A DNA stretch of 64,000 nucleotides, taken from NCBI RefSeq assembly GCF_030689685.1, contig NZ_JAUYEY010000031.1, positions 1-64,000 of the forward strand. Reading direction: 5' to 3'. The notes under the pieces were generated by a model. It was not told where the DNA came from. It made no database searches and saw only the letters and a program-made list of their open reading frames with translations. The first letter of the stretch is position 1. Every line of letters begins with the position of its first letter. The position numbers and the translations under genes are program-made. This document shows, one piece after another, positions 19,319 through 27,503 of this stretch. This stretch comes from Polaromonas sp. (GTDB lineage: Bacteria; Pseudomonadota; Gammaproteobacteria; Burkholderiales; Burkholderiaceae_C).

Positions 19319-19990
19319 TCAGGGCGGAGGCGGCGCGGCGCGTGTGCCCGCATGCCGGTAGGCGCGTATCGCCTCTAGCGGCCCGGCACGGTCCGAGGGT
19401 GCGAGAAAGTACAGGCGCGCGCCGTACTCCGCCGCGAACATCAGGACGAGCAGTGGCAGGTTCAGCAAATTGGCCAGGACCGACCAGACCGCCACCGGTG
19501 CCAGCCAGAAGAGCAGCAGCGACAGTGTTGTCATGACGGCGAAATAAAGAGTCCAGGCCCAGGTGACCTGGCGCGTGTAACGCGCGAGCGCCGGCGACAG
19601 ACTGCCGTGAACCACCGCCGCAAAACGCGACACCATGGGCACCTGCCCCGCACGCAGGCTGCGGGCGAAAGCCAGGCCCAACAATGCCTGCATACCGGCA
19701 TGCTGCAGCAGAAAAACCCAGTTGAAATGCTGCACCAGCCAGTCGCTGGCCGCATAAAGGGCAGCGGCGCTTGCCATACACATCAGCAGCATCCACGGCC
19801 GCTGCGGTGAACGCCAGGCCAGCAGCACGGCCAGCGCCAGCAACGGGGCGATGGCAACGGCAGCGTCGAACAGGTCGGGGTGGGGGTTGGCGGCGGCGAA
19901 GTGGGCCAGCACCGAATAAGCGACACCGAGAGCGGCAATGGCTGCCCAGCGAGCGCCAAGCAGCAGTTTCGCCGTCAAGCCGGGTTTCAC
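19319..19990 (-). CDS. Conserved inner-membrane protein of aryl-polyene clusters
   Basis: 223-aa hydrophobic protein with about six predicted TM segments and an Ala/Pro-rich C-terminal tail. It resembles the uncharacterised COG4648-type membrane proteins that recur beside ACP and ligase genes in aryl-polyene clusters. Its stop lies 9 bases before the ligase start and its own start overlaps the ACP stop. The function is not known. Confidence 0.7.
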   Translation of the reverse strand: MKPGLTAKLLLGARWAAIAALGVAYSVLAHFAAANPHPDLFDAAVAIAPLLALAVLLAWRSPQRPWMLLMCMASAAALYAASDWLVQHFNWVFLLQHAGMQALLGLAFARSLRAGQVPMVSRFAAVVHGSLSPALARYTRQVTWAWTLYFAVMTTLSLLLFWLAPVAVWSVLANLLNLPLLVLMFAAEYGARLYFLAPSDRAGPLEAIRAYRHAGTRAAPPPP

Positions 19991-20298
19991 TTCGTTCTTT
20001 GCAGCGCGATGTGATTGCTCAGGCTGCGCAGCGACTGGAAGATGACAGAGTTGTCCTCGTGGTCGGCGCGCAACTGCAGGCCATAACGCTTGGAGACCAC
20101 CAGCGCGATTTCCAGGATGTCGATCGAGTCGAGGCCCAGGCCGTCGCCATACAGGGGATCGTCAGGCTGGATGGCGGCGGCGGCTGTCTCGAGGTTGAGC
20201 GAAGACACCACCAGTTCGGCGACTTCGCGCATCAATGCCGAGTCGGCGGCTGGTAGAACAGATGTTGTTGAAGAGTCGGGCATCGTGGGCATGGACAT
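19987..20298 (-). CDS. Acyl carrier protein
   Basis: 103-aa ACP with the phosphopantetheine-attachment motif GLDSIDILE (Ser near residue 57) preceded by DDPLYGDGLG. The N-terminal extension has several possible Met starts (20298, 20292, 20286). It is the first gene of the leftward operon and should carry the growing aryl-polyene chain. Described aryl-polyene clusters usually have two ACP genes; I find only this one here. Confidence 0.88.
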   Translation of the reverse strand: MSMPTMPDSSTTSVLPAADSALMREVAELVVSSLNLETAAAAIQPDDPLYGDGLGLDSIDILEIALVVSKRYGLQLRADHEDNSVIFQSLRSLSNHIALQRTK

Positions 20299-20622
20299 GT
20301 TTGGAGGATTTTCGGGTGCTGCGCCATCGCTGCCGCCCCGGTTTCAGTGATGTTTTGATGGTAACTGACATTGTTTAGGCGCAGGCTTGCCGCTGTAGGC
20401 GCACAGCCCTGCAATGCGTCAGCCGCTAGCGAAACAAGATGTAAATTCGCCCCGCCATGCAGCGCGCGCTGGCAGGCGGCAGTGGCGCTACGTCAGGCCT
20501 GCCGCCATCCGCAGAAATTAGTATCAAACAGGGCTTCAGCCCATGCTAAGCGGGCGCACGCAGCTATGTTTTTAATAGCGGAAGCTGCGGGAGCAGGTGT
20601 TGCCAAGCCTCAGAGCGGCGCA
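20299..20622. other. Intergenic region holding the pigment-operon promoter and a dispersed repeat
   Basis: 324 bases without a gene. It should contain the leftward promoter of the aryl-polyene operon, but I cannot pick boxes with confidence; the stretch 20340-20385 is locally AT-richer. The part at 20530-20580 is a copy of the dispersed repeat also seen at 30137, 22021 and 51764. The suhB stop lies at the far end. Confidence 0.5.
20530..20580 (+). repeat. Dispersed repeat copy, intergenic
   Basis: Carries GGCTTCAGCCCATGCTAAGC then GGGCGCACGCAGCTATG and a T-run ending TAATAGCG. Same skeleton as the copies at 30137-30187 (plus) and 22021-22083 and 51764-51822 (minus). Identified by eye. Confidence 0.7.
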
Positions 20623-21600
20623 TCAGGCAGGTTCTGGGGCGGTGCCTGGCCTGGCGTCACCAGCCTGGATGCGTTTGGACTTGAGCGTGGCTTTCACGGG
20701 GGCAGCCGCAGCGGCCGCGCCGTCTTCCGCTTGCACACCAAAGGCTGCGTTGTCGAGCACCGCCTGCCGCACCGTGGCCTTGTCGCCGGCGCCAGCGAAC
20801 TTGCTGTACTTGCCGAGGGTGCCGACCAGTTGGCCGTAAATGCGCGGGTTGCCGGCTACACATTCGCCGTGGTCGATGAAGTCGGACTCGCCGGTGAAGT
20901 TGCCGATCAGGCCGCCAGCCTCGGTCACCAGCAGCGAGCCGGCCGCCACGTCCCAGGGCTTGAGGTTGGCTTCGAAAAAGCCGTCGCTGTAGCCGGCCGC
21001 CACATAGGCCAGGTCCAGAGCGGCTGCGCCGGGGCGGCGCACGCCGGCGCACTGGCTCATGACTTCGCCAAGCATGTTGAGGTAGGTCTTGAGCTTGTCG
21101 CCGGGGCGGTAGGGAAAGCCGGTGGAGATCAGGCACTCCTGCAGGCGGGTGCGTTTGGCCACGCGGATGCGGCGGTCGTTCTGGTAGGCGCCTCGACCCT
21201 TGGTGGCGCAGAAGATGTCGTTGCGGGTCGGGTCATAGATCACCGCCTGCTCGACCTTGCCCTTGACGGCCAGCGCGATGCTGACGCAGTACACAGGAAA
21301 GCCGTGGATGAAGTTGGTGGTGCCGTCCAGCGGGTCGATGATCCACACGAAGTCGGAATCCTTGGCGCCGTGTTCGCTGCCCGATTCCTCGGCCAGGATG
21401 CCGTGGCCGGGGTAAGCGGTCAGCAGGGTTTCGATGATGGCGGCTTCGGCGGCCTGGTCGATCTCGGTGACGAAGTCGTTGGTCTGCTTGACCGAGACCC
21501 GGACCGATTCCACGTCAAGCGCGGCGCGATTGATGATGGCGCCGGCGGCGCGCGCAGCCTTGATGGCCACATTGAGCATGGGGTGGAGATTGCTGGACAT
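20623..21600 (-). CDS. suhB: Inositol-1-monophosphatase SuhB
   Basis: 325-aa Mg-dependent phosphatase. The [12 protein letters not shown] motif (metal-binding Asp residues) is near residue 85 and the second signature [16 protein letters not shown] is near residue 220. The C-terminal tail after about residue 265 is longer than usual and Ala/Lys-rich. In proteobacteria SuhB also binds the transcription machinery in rRNA antitermination. It is divergent from trmJ with about 100 bases between. Confidence 0.93.
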   Translation of the reverse strand: MSSNLHPMLNVAIKAARAAGAIINRAALDVESVRVSVKQTNDFVTEIDQAAEAAIIETLLTAYPGHGILAEESGSEHGAKDSDFVWIIDPLDGTTNFIHGFPVYCVSIALAVKGKVEQAVIYDPTRNDIFCATKGRGAYQNDRRIRVAKRTRLQECLISTGFPYRPGDKLKTYLNMLGEVMSQCAGVRRPGAAALDLAYVAAGYSDGFFEANLKPWDVAAGSLLVTEAGGLIGNFTGESDFIDHGECVAGNPRIYGQLVGTLGKYSKFAGAGDKATVRQAVLDNAAFGVQAEDGAAAAAAPVKATLKSKRIQAGDARPGTAPEPA

Positions 21601-21701
21601 ATAGGACTAAGAAAGAGCACAAGGGCTGCGGCCCGGCAACCGGGGGCAGGCGACAATAACGCCATTTTACCGGCTCGCACGGGTCGTCTCCCCCTTTAGC
21701 C

Positions 21702-22535
21702 ATGAAAACGCGATTTGTCCTGATCCACACCAGCCACGCCGGCAACGTAGGCGCCACCGCGCGGGCCATGAAAGTCATGGGTTTTGGCGACCTGGTGCTG
21801 GTGGCGCCGCGTTGGGCCAATGTGCTCAGGCGCGAGGAAACCATACAGCGCGCCAGCGGGGCGCTGGACGTGCTGAACCAGGCGCGCATCGTGGCCACAC
21901 TGGACGAGGCGCTGGACGGCATGACGCACCTGTGCGCCACCGCCATGACGCCCCGCGACTTCGGCCCGCCGACACGCGCGCCGCGTGAGCACTTTGCAGC
22001 GTTGCTGGGCGCACCAGATTCGCTATTAAAAAAGGAGCTGCTTGCGCCCGCCGGTCATGGGCTAGAGGCCGATTTGGCTTCAAAACCAGAGGGTGTGGCC
22101 TTTTTGTTCGGTTCCGAGCGCTTCGGCATGCAAAACGAGGATGTTTACCGCTGCCACGTGGCGCTGAGCATCCCAACCGACCCGAACTTCGGCTCGCTCA
22201 ACCTGGCAGCGGCGGTGCAGCTAATCGCCTACGACTGGCGCGAGGCGCTGGGTGGGTTTGCGGTGCAGCCAGCCACGCCCGAGCCGCAACTCGCCGATGC
22301 GGCCGCAGTGGCCGGCATGCTGGCGCATTGGGAGCAGTCACTGGCCGACATCGGCTTTCTGGACCCGGCCTCGCCGAAAAAACTGATGCCGCGCCTGAAC
22401 CAGCTGTTCAACCGCGCCGGGCTGAGCCCGGAGGAGATCCACATCCTGCGCGGCGTGGCCAAGGCCATGCGGCAGAAAGCCGTGCAAGCTGCTGCCAAAA
22501 ACACCGCGCCAGCAGACACGCCCGCCAGGCCATAA
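21702..22535 (+). CDS. trmJ: tRNA (cytidine/uridine-32-2'-O-)-methyltransferase TrmJ
   Basis: 277-aa SPOUT-family methyltransferase. It has FVLIHTSHAGNVGATARAMK at the N-terminus and the SAM-knot motifs LFGSERFGMQNEDV and IPTDPNFGSLNLAAAVQ. Residues about 107-127 (SLLKKELLAPAGHGLEAD onward) are encoded by a dispersed repeat read in frame, so this loop is likely a recent insertion just ahead of the knot. cysE follows after 9 bases. Confidence 0.92.
   Translation: MKTRFVLIHTSHAGNVGATARAMKVMGFGDLVLVAPRWANVLRREETIQRASGALDVLNQARIVATLDEALDGMTHLCATAMTPRDFGPPTRAPREHFAALLGAPDSLLKKELLAPAGHGLEADLASKPEGVAFLFGSERFGMQNEDVYRCHVALSIPTDPNFGSLNLAAAVQLIAYDWREALGGFAVQPATPEPQLADAAAVAGMLAHWEQSLADIGFLDPASPKKLMPRLNQLFNRAGLSPEEIHILRGVAKAMRQKAVQAAAKNTAPADTPARP
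22021..22083 (-). repeat. Dispersed repeat copy inside trmJ
   Basis: Read on the minus strand, this segment carries GGCCTCTAGCCCATGACC then GGCGGGCGCAAGCAGCT and ends TTTTTTAATAGCG. It is nearly identical over its core to the copy at 30137-30187, yet lies inside the trmJ frame without breaking it. Confidence 0.8.
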
Positions 22536-22544
22536 ACTCGCAGC

Positions 22545-23321
22545 ATGTTTTCCCGACTCCGCTCCGACATCCAGTGCATCCTCGACCGCGACCCTGCCGC
22601 GCGCAGCGCCTGGGAAGTGCTGACCTGCTACCCCGGCCTGCACGCCATCTTGCTGCACCGGCTGGCACATGCCTGCTGGACCAGCGGTCTCAAATGGCTG
22701 GGGCGTTTCATCTCGCACATTGCGCGCTGGCTGACCGGCATTGAAATCCATCCCGGCGCCGTCATCGGCGAGCGCGTGTTTTTCGACCATGCGATGGGTG
22801 TGGTGGTCGGTGAGACCGCCGAAATCGGCGACGGCTGCACGATTTACCAGGGCGTGACCCTGGGCGGCACTTCGCTCTACAAGGGCACCAAGCGCCACCC
22901 GACCTTGGGCAAAAACGTGGTGGTCAGCGCCGGCGCCAAGGTGCTGGGCGGCTTTGTGGTCGGCGACGGCGCCAAGATCGGCAGCAACGCCGTGGTGATC
23001 AAGCCGGTGCCGGCCGGCGCCACGGCGGTCGGCATTCCGGCGCGCATCATCCCGTCCAAAACCGGCGAAAGCGCCGACGTGACCACGGCGCAGGGCAAGT
23101 TCTCGGCTTACGGCATCACGCTGGAAGACGACCCGGTGTCGCAGGCCATGAAAGGTCTGATCGACAATGCCTCCTCGCAGGAGCACCAGATCGCGCTGCT
23201 CTGGCAGGCGATCGAAAAACTCTCAAGCAGCGGCCATACGCACCGCGACTGTGTGCCCGATGACGCGGCGCGGCAGGAGACCTTTGAGGCCGACAAGCTC
23301 AACCAGTTGATGGGGAAATAG
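22545..23321 (+). CDS. cysE: Serine O-acetyltransferase CysE
   Basis: 258-aa enzyme making O-acetylserine, the acceptor for cysteine synthesis. The N-terminal helical domain ([21 protein letters not shown]) is followed by left-handed beta-helix hexapeptides ([20 protein letters not shown] onward) with the catalytic [13 protein letters not shown] region. It lies 9 bases behind trmJ and its stop is 7 bases from the convergent mtfA stop. Confidence 0.93.
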   Translation: MFSRLRSDIQCILDRDPAARSAWEVLTCYPGLHAILLHRLAHACWTSGLKWLGRFISHIARWLTGIEIHPGAVIGERVFFDHAMGVVVGETAEIGDGCTIYQGVTLGGTSLYKGTKRHPTLGKNVVVSAGAKVLGGFVVGDGAKIGSNAVVIKPVPAGATAVGIPARIIPSKTGESADVTTAQGKFSAYGITLEDDPVSQAMKGLIDNASSQEHQIALLWQAIEKLSSSGHTHRDCVPDDAARQETFEADKLNQLMGK

Positions 23322-23328
23322 CGCTTCC

Positions 23329-24126
23329 TTAGCTGCTCTGCGTTTTGGAGACGGCTTCAGGCCTTCGTAGAAAAAACTGGTCAAACAGCGCGGTCAGCGG
23401 CCCGAAGTCTTCGGTAAAACGCGGCCGGCTCACGAAATAGGCCTCTGAGGCCACAGCGAAGAACTCTGCCGGGGAAGTGGCGCCGTAGGGGTCCAGCCAG
23501 GTCGGCTCGCCGCCGAAGCGTTCGGCGATGGCGACCTTCTCGCGAAAACCGTCGTAGGCGGTTTGCATGGTGTCATGCCAGAGCGTGCGCGCGGCGCGCG
23601 AGGGCAGGGGTGGGCAGCCGTCGGCGGTGCCGTCGCGCATGTCGATTTTGTGGACGAACTCGTGAATCACCACGTTGTAACCCTTGCCGGCTGAGTGCCC
23701 GGCCTCGGCCACGTCCTGCCAGCTCAGCGCAACTGGCCCGCCTTCCATCGCTTCGCCGGCGAGCACCTCGCTGTAGCGGTGCACCACGCCGATGTCGTCG
23801 GTCTGTTCGCGGCGCGCCAGCATGTGGCCGGGATGCACCACGATGCCGACAAAGTCGTCGTACCAGGCCAGGCCCAACTGCAGCACCGGCAAACAGGCCT
23901 GCGCGGCAATCGCCACGGCGATGTTGTCGGTGATGACCATGCCCTGCGCGCCGTGGAACTCTTTGTGTGCCAGGAAGCGGCTGCTCAGCAGACGCAGGCG
24001 GCTTTGCTGCCCAGTGGGAAGCTGCGCCAGAAACGGGTAAAGCGTCAGCGTGGCTTGCCACAAGGCGTCGGGAATCTCGCGTTCGGGCGCCTTGCCTTTG
24101 AAAAGCCGCTGCAAGCAGTTCAGCAT
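23329..24126 (-). CDS. mtfA: MtfA-type zinc peptidase
   Basis: 265-aa metallopeptidase of the MtfA (Mlc titration factor A) family. The HExxH motif appears as VIHEFVHKID, with a downstream Glu-containing segment SPAEFFAVASEAYF that supplies the third ligand. In E. coli the homologue acts on or with the glucose repressor Mlc; whether a partner exists here is unknown. It is followed by nothing on its strand until cysE converges, and lies downstream of lpxH with a 9-base gap. Confidence 0.88.
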   Translation of the reverse strand: MLNCLQRLFKGKAPEREIPDALWQATLTLYPFLAQLPTGQQSRLRLLSSRFLAHKEFHGAQGMVITDNIAVAIAAQACLPVLQLGLAWYDDFVGIVVHPGHMLARREQTDDIGVVHRYSEVLAGEAMEGGPVALSWQDVAEAGHSAGKGYNVVIHEFVHKIDMRDGTADGCPPLPSRAARTLWHDTMQTAYDGFREKVAIAERFGGEPTWLDPYGATSPAEFFAVASEAYFVSRPRFTEDFGPLTALFDQFFLRRPEAVSKTQSS

Positions 24127-24135
24127 GGCAGGTGG

Positions 24136-24924
24136 TCAGGCCAGCGTGATGCGCTGAAGGCCAGCCGCGCTCAGGCGCAGGACTTCTGCGCGCGGCGCTT
24201 GCGCGGTTGCGTCCCAGTCGCTGAGCACCACGCGTTCCAGCCCTGGCCCGAGCGCGTGGACGGCCGGTTGGTGGGTGTGGCCGTGAATCAGTGTGGGCGC
24301 ATTCGCGGCCTGTAGCCACAGGCGTGCGGCGTCGGCGTTCAGGTCGATGTACGGCTCACCCGACTGCCCGCGTTTTTCATGCTGCTCGCGGCTTTGTCGG
24401 CGCAGGCCGCGCGCGATGGCTTGCCGCTCGGGCAGCGGCTGGCCCAGAAAGGCCTGCTGCCAGTCGGCCCTGCGTACCTGCTTGCGAAAATGCATGTAGT
24501 CCACATCGTCCAGGCACAACGCGTCGCCGTGGCTCAGCAGCCAGCGACTGCCGGCAAAACCCAGCACGGTGGGGTCGGCCAGCAAGGTGCTGCGGCAGCG
24601 CGCCATCAGTTCGGGGCCAACCAGGAAGTCGCGGTTGCCATGCATGAAAAACAGCGCCAGGCGTTCGCCGGTGTTTTGCAGCACGTGTACACACGACGCG
24701 TCAAAGTCCGATGCCGCGTGGCCCGCAGCATCGTCGCCGACCCAGACGTCAAACAGGTCGCCGAGGATAAAGACCGCATCCGCCGGCGTGCTTTGCATGT
24801 AGGCCTGCCAGGCCGCGAAGTTGGCAGGCTCGCCGGACTTCAAATGGATATCGGAAATGAAATCGACCGTGCGCCAAGCCGCCGGAGCAACAAGCTCGGC
24901 GATCTGGGGCACGGTCGGGGTCAT
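24136..24924 (-). CDS. lpxH: UDP-2,3-diacylglucosamine diphosphatase LpxH
   Basis: 262-aa calcineurin-fold phosphoesterase of lipid A synthesis. The five metal-binding blocks are all visible in order: DFISDIHL, LGDLFDVWVGDD, MHGNRDFLVG, LLSHGDALC and HGHTHQP. It has a slightly extended C-terminus compared with E. coli. It sits downstream of the cyclophilin genes on the same strand. Confidence 0.93.
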   Translation of the reverse strand: MTPTVPQIAELVAPAAWRTVDFISDIHLKSGEPANFAAWQAYMQSTPADAVFILGDLFDVWVGDDAAGHAASDFDASCVHVLQNTGERLALFFMHGNRDFLVGPELMARCRSTLLADPTVLGFAGSRWLLSHGDALCLDDVDYMHFRKQVRRADWQQAFLGQPLPERQAIARGLRRQSREQHEKRGQSGEPYIDLNADAARLWLQAANAPTLIHGHTHQPAVHALGPGLERVVLSDWDATAQAPRAEVLRLSAAGLQRITLA

Positions 24925-24949
24925 AGGCAGGTTGTGGCCAGAACCGTGT

Positions 24950-25456
24950 CTAGAGGGCTACCGCTTTTTCGATCACCACATCGGTCTGCGGCACATCGCT
25001 GTGGCCGCCCTTGCTACCGGTCTTGACAGCTTCGATCTTGTCGATCACATCGGTGCCCGCGACCACCTTGCCGAACACAGCGTAGCCCCAGCCCGACGGT
25101 GTCGGCGATGTGTGGTTCAGGAAGCCGTTGTCGGAGGCGTTGATGAAAAATTGCGCGGTGGCCGAATCAGGCACGCTGGTGCGCGCCATGGCGACGGTGT
25201 ACTTGTCGTTTTTCAAGCCGTTGGCGGCTTCGTTGGCAATCGGTGCGTCCGACGGCTTTTGTTTCATGCCGGGCGTGAAACCGCCGCCCTGCACCATGAA
25301 GCCGGGAATCACGCGATGAAAGACGGTGTTGTCGTAGTGGCCCTTGGCGACATAGCTGAGGAAGTTGGCGACCGACTTTGGGGCTTTGTCCTGATCCAGC
25401 TCAAGGGTGATGACGCCGTGACTGGCAATATGAAGTTCGACTTGGGGATTGCTCAT
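24950..25456 (-). CDS. ppiB: Cytoplasmic peptidyl-prolyl cis-trans isomerase (cyclophilin B type)
   Basis: 168-aa cyclophilin without signal peptide. Catalytic segments [15 protein letters not shown] and the [10 protein letters not shown] motif are present, as is [18 protein letters not shown]. The ATG at 25456 gives the usual N-terminus (SNPQVELHI); the frame extends upstream but that part would be intergenic. It follows a second, exported cyclophilin by only a few bases, so the cell makes a cytoplasmic and a periplasmic isomerase from one transcript. Confidence 0.92.
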   Translation of the reverse strand: MSNPQVELHIASHGVITLELDQDKAPKSVANFLSYVAKGHYDNTVFHRVIPGFMVQGGGFTPGMKQKPSDAPIANEAANGLKNDKYTVAMARTSVPDSATAQFFINASDNGFLNHTSPTPSGWGYAVFGKVVAGTDVIDKIEAVKTGSKGGHSDVPQTDVVIEKAVAL

Positions 25457-25463
25457 GATGCTT

Positions 25464-26153
25464 TTACTTGAGGAGAGTTGCGGAGTTGATGAGGATCGGT
25501 GTTTTCGGCACATCGCCGGGGAAGGGGCCGCCTGCGCCAGTCGGCACGGCCTTCATCTTGTTGACCACGTCCATGCCGCTGATCACCTTGCCGAACACGG
25601 TGTAGCCGAACAACTGCGGTGCGTTGACAAGCTGAGCGCGCGGCGTGTTTTCGTAAACACGGCCCTGGTAGTCGAACTTGGGCACCGGATCGCCAGGCGG
25701 AATCAGGGTCGGATTCAGGAAGTCGTTGTCCTTGACGTTGATGAAGAACTGCGATGACGCGGAGTTGGGGTCGTTGGTGCGCGCCATGGCCACGGTGCCG
25801 ATGGTGTTTTTGTCGCCACCTTTGGCCAGCGCCTCACGGCCTTCGTGCGGCACCGGCGCGCGGGTTTTTTTCTCGGCGAAGCCGGCATCGTAGCCGCCGC
25901 CTTGGACCATGAAGTTGTTGATCACGCGGTGAAACACCGTGCCATCGTAGTGTTTGTCCTGCACGTACTGCAGGAAGTTCGCCACTGTTTTGGGCGCCTT
26001 GTCGGGATAGACCTCGAGCACAAAATCGCCGGCGGTGGTGGCAAATTTCACACGGGGTGAGACGGCCGTGGCCTGGGACCAGGCCTGGCCGGCGAGCAGG
26101 CTCAGAGCGGCCAATGCCAGGCAGGCGCGTCGTGTCTGTTTGCTGGGCGTCAT
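25464..26153 (-). CDS. ppiA: Periplasmic peptidyl-prolyl cis-trans isomerase (cyclophilin A type)
   Basis: 229-aa cyclophilin with a cleavable signal peptide ([21 protein letters not shown]). Its catalytic segment [14 protein letters not shown] and [12 protein letters not shown] match the cytoplasmic neighbour. An insert of about 20 residues, [18 protein letters not shown], lies before the last strands. The start overlaps the stop of the L,D-transpeptidase gene (ATGA), implying translational coupling. Confidence 0.92.
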   Translation of the reverse strand: MTPSKQTRRACLALAALSLLAGQAWSQATAVSPRVKFATTAGDFVLEVYPDKAPKTVANFLQYVQDKHYDGTVFHRVINNFMVQGGGYDAGFAEKKTRAPVPHEGREALAKGGDKNTIGTVAMARTNDPNSASSQFFINVKDNDFLNPTLIPPGDPVPKFDYQGRVYENTPRAQLVNAPQLFGYTVFGKVISGMDVVNKMKAVPTGAGGPFPGDVPKTPILINSATLLK

Positions 26154-27430
26154 CCAATCACTCCTTCAAAAAATATCTTCCACTGGTTGCCCTGGCGCAC
26201 CCAGTACTGGCGGCGGGTCGGGCCGGTGCGCGAGCCGCTGACGACCTCGCCAAAGGTGACCACCATGGTGTCGTTGGTATCGGTCCAGCGCAGGTAGGAC
26301 AAGTCCTTGAGTTGCACCGAGCGGCCGGCCCGTTTGTCCAGATCGGCACGCAGCACGGTGGTCCAGTCGCTCAGCGTTTTGCCATAGCTGCTGAAGTCGC
26401 TGCTGTACAGGCTGGTCAGCGCGGCGAGGTCGCCGCTGGAGCGAGCCTTGTGCCAGCTCTGCAGCGCGTCCTCGAAGGTCTTGCCTTCGGCCTTAGCGCT
26501 TTGCGGCGCAACCCATTTGAGGCTTTGCGCGATCACCACGGGCGTGGTGCGCACTTCCACGGTGCGGATGATGCGTTCGAGGTCGGGGTTGGCCAGCACC
26601 ACGCAGCCGTCGCTGGCCAGCGGCGCGCGCGCAAACTGCGTGGGTGGCGTGCCGTGCAGCCAGATGCCGCTGCCGGTTTTGCCGCGCTTGAGGTCCAGCG
26701 CATTGGGGTAGTTGATGGGCAGCGCGCCGGAGCCGTAGAAGTCTTTGAGCGACTTCGGGTCCAGGTTGCTGGTCACAAAATAAACACCGAGCGGCGTGCG
26801 CGAATCGCCTTCGACGGACTTTTCAATGCCAGCTTTGCCCACCGAGATGTAGTAGTCGGCCAGCAGCTTGAGGCCAGTGGCGGTGTTTTCAAACAAGTAA
26901 AGCCGCGCACGCGAGGTATCGACGGCGATTGCATGTTTGTTGCGCGGTGACAGCGCCAGGAACTGTGAGGGAATGGTCCCCGCTGCCGGTCGTTCGCGCA
27001 GCGCTTTCAGGCGCAGCAAGGATTCCTGGCGCAGATCGCCGAGCATGCCGGCGCCGGCTTTGGCTGTGTCGTCGGGCACATCGCCCAGAGTGCGCAAAGG
27101 GCGCGCCTGAGCCGCCAGCAAGTCGCCGTACACCAGTTGCGCGAGCTGGAAGTTGGGATGGGCATGGACCAGGCGCTCGGCTTTGGCGAGCGCTTCCCGT
27201 CCCTTGGCTTGACCCGCAAGTTTATAAATCTCGATCAGTCGCGCCTCGGCTTCACCGTCCCGGACTTCCGGTCGAGCCGGCGGGCGTGGAGCGCTTTTGC
27301 GTTTTTTTTCAGCCACCGCGTTTTGCGGCGGATTTTTGTTGTTGTTTTTGGAGGAGCTGTCAGCGCCTGTCACGGTGCTGCACATCACCGAGAAGGCGAC
27401 AAGAAGGAGAGCGGCGGCGGCCCGTTGCAT
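26150..27430 (-). CDS. L,D-transpeptidase (YkuD) with C-terminal NTF2-like domain
   Basis: 426-aa exported protein with an N-terminal signal sequence and a Lys/Pro-rich linker. A YkuD catalytic domain follows with IWLHGTPPTQFARAPLASDG, then CVV (Cys near residue 277); the usual SHGC is SDGC here. Residues from about 310 form an NTF2/SnoaL-like domain (SWHKARSSGDLAALTSLYSS). A related domain ends the TPR protein encoded just upstream, so the pair probably works together at the cell wall. The predicted reaction is peptidoglycan 3-3 cross-linking or lipoprotein attachment. Confidence 0.83.
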   Translation of the reverse strand: MQRAAAALLLVAFSVMCSTVTGADSSSKNNNKNPPQNAVAEKKRKSAPRPPARPEVRDGEAEARLIEIYKLAGQAKGREALAKAERLVHAHPNFQLAQLVYGDLLAAQARPLRTLGDVPDDTAKAGAGMLGDLRQESLLRLKALRERPAAGTIPSQFLALSPRNKHAIAVDTSRARLYLFENTATGLKLLADYYISVGKAGIEKSVEGDSRTPLGVYFVTSNLDPKSLKDFYGSGALPINYPNALDLKRGKTGSGIWLHGTPPTQFARAPLASDGCVVLANPDLERIIRTVEVRTTPVVIAQSLKWVAPQSAKAEGKTFEDALQSWHKARSSGDLAALTSLYSSDFSSYGKTLSDWTTVLRADLDKRAGRSVQLKDLSYLRWTDTNDTMVVTFGEVVSGSRTGPTRRQYWVRQGNQWKIFFEGVIG

Positions 27431-27503
27431 GGGGGTGATCAGAAGAATGAGTCAGTGGTGCGTCTCAAGGCGCGCGTACCGGGTCCGGCGCCCGTCATTC
27501 GCA

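Larger units (their letters stand above)
5633..20298. other. Aryl-polyene (xanthomonadin/APE-like) biosynthetic gene cluster
   Basis: Sixteen contiguous genes match the make-up of aryl-polyene pigment clusters: ACP, acyl/aryl-AMP ligase, two hotdog dehydratases, ketoreductase, ketosynthase plus chain-length factor, methyltransferase, PlsC- and LpxL-type acyltransferases, GT2, LolA-like protein and MMPL exporter. A flavin-dependent halogenase-like gene recalls xanthomonadins. The leftward genes overlap by a few bases almost throughout, implying one operon starting upstream of 20298. The product class is inferred from family content; chemistry, chain length and halogenation are not shown. No ammonia-lyase or chorismatase gene for the aryl starter lies in the window, and only one ACP is seen. 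Confidence 0.85.

Noticed and set aside
20371..21699. 442-codon rightward frame opposite suhB
   Set aside because: Antisense to a complete SuhB with intact motifs; no protein family features.
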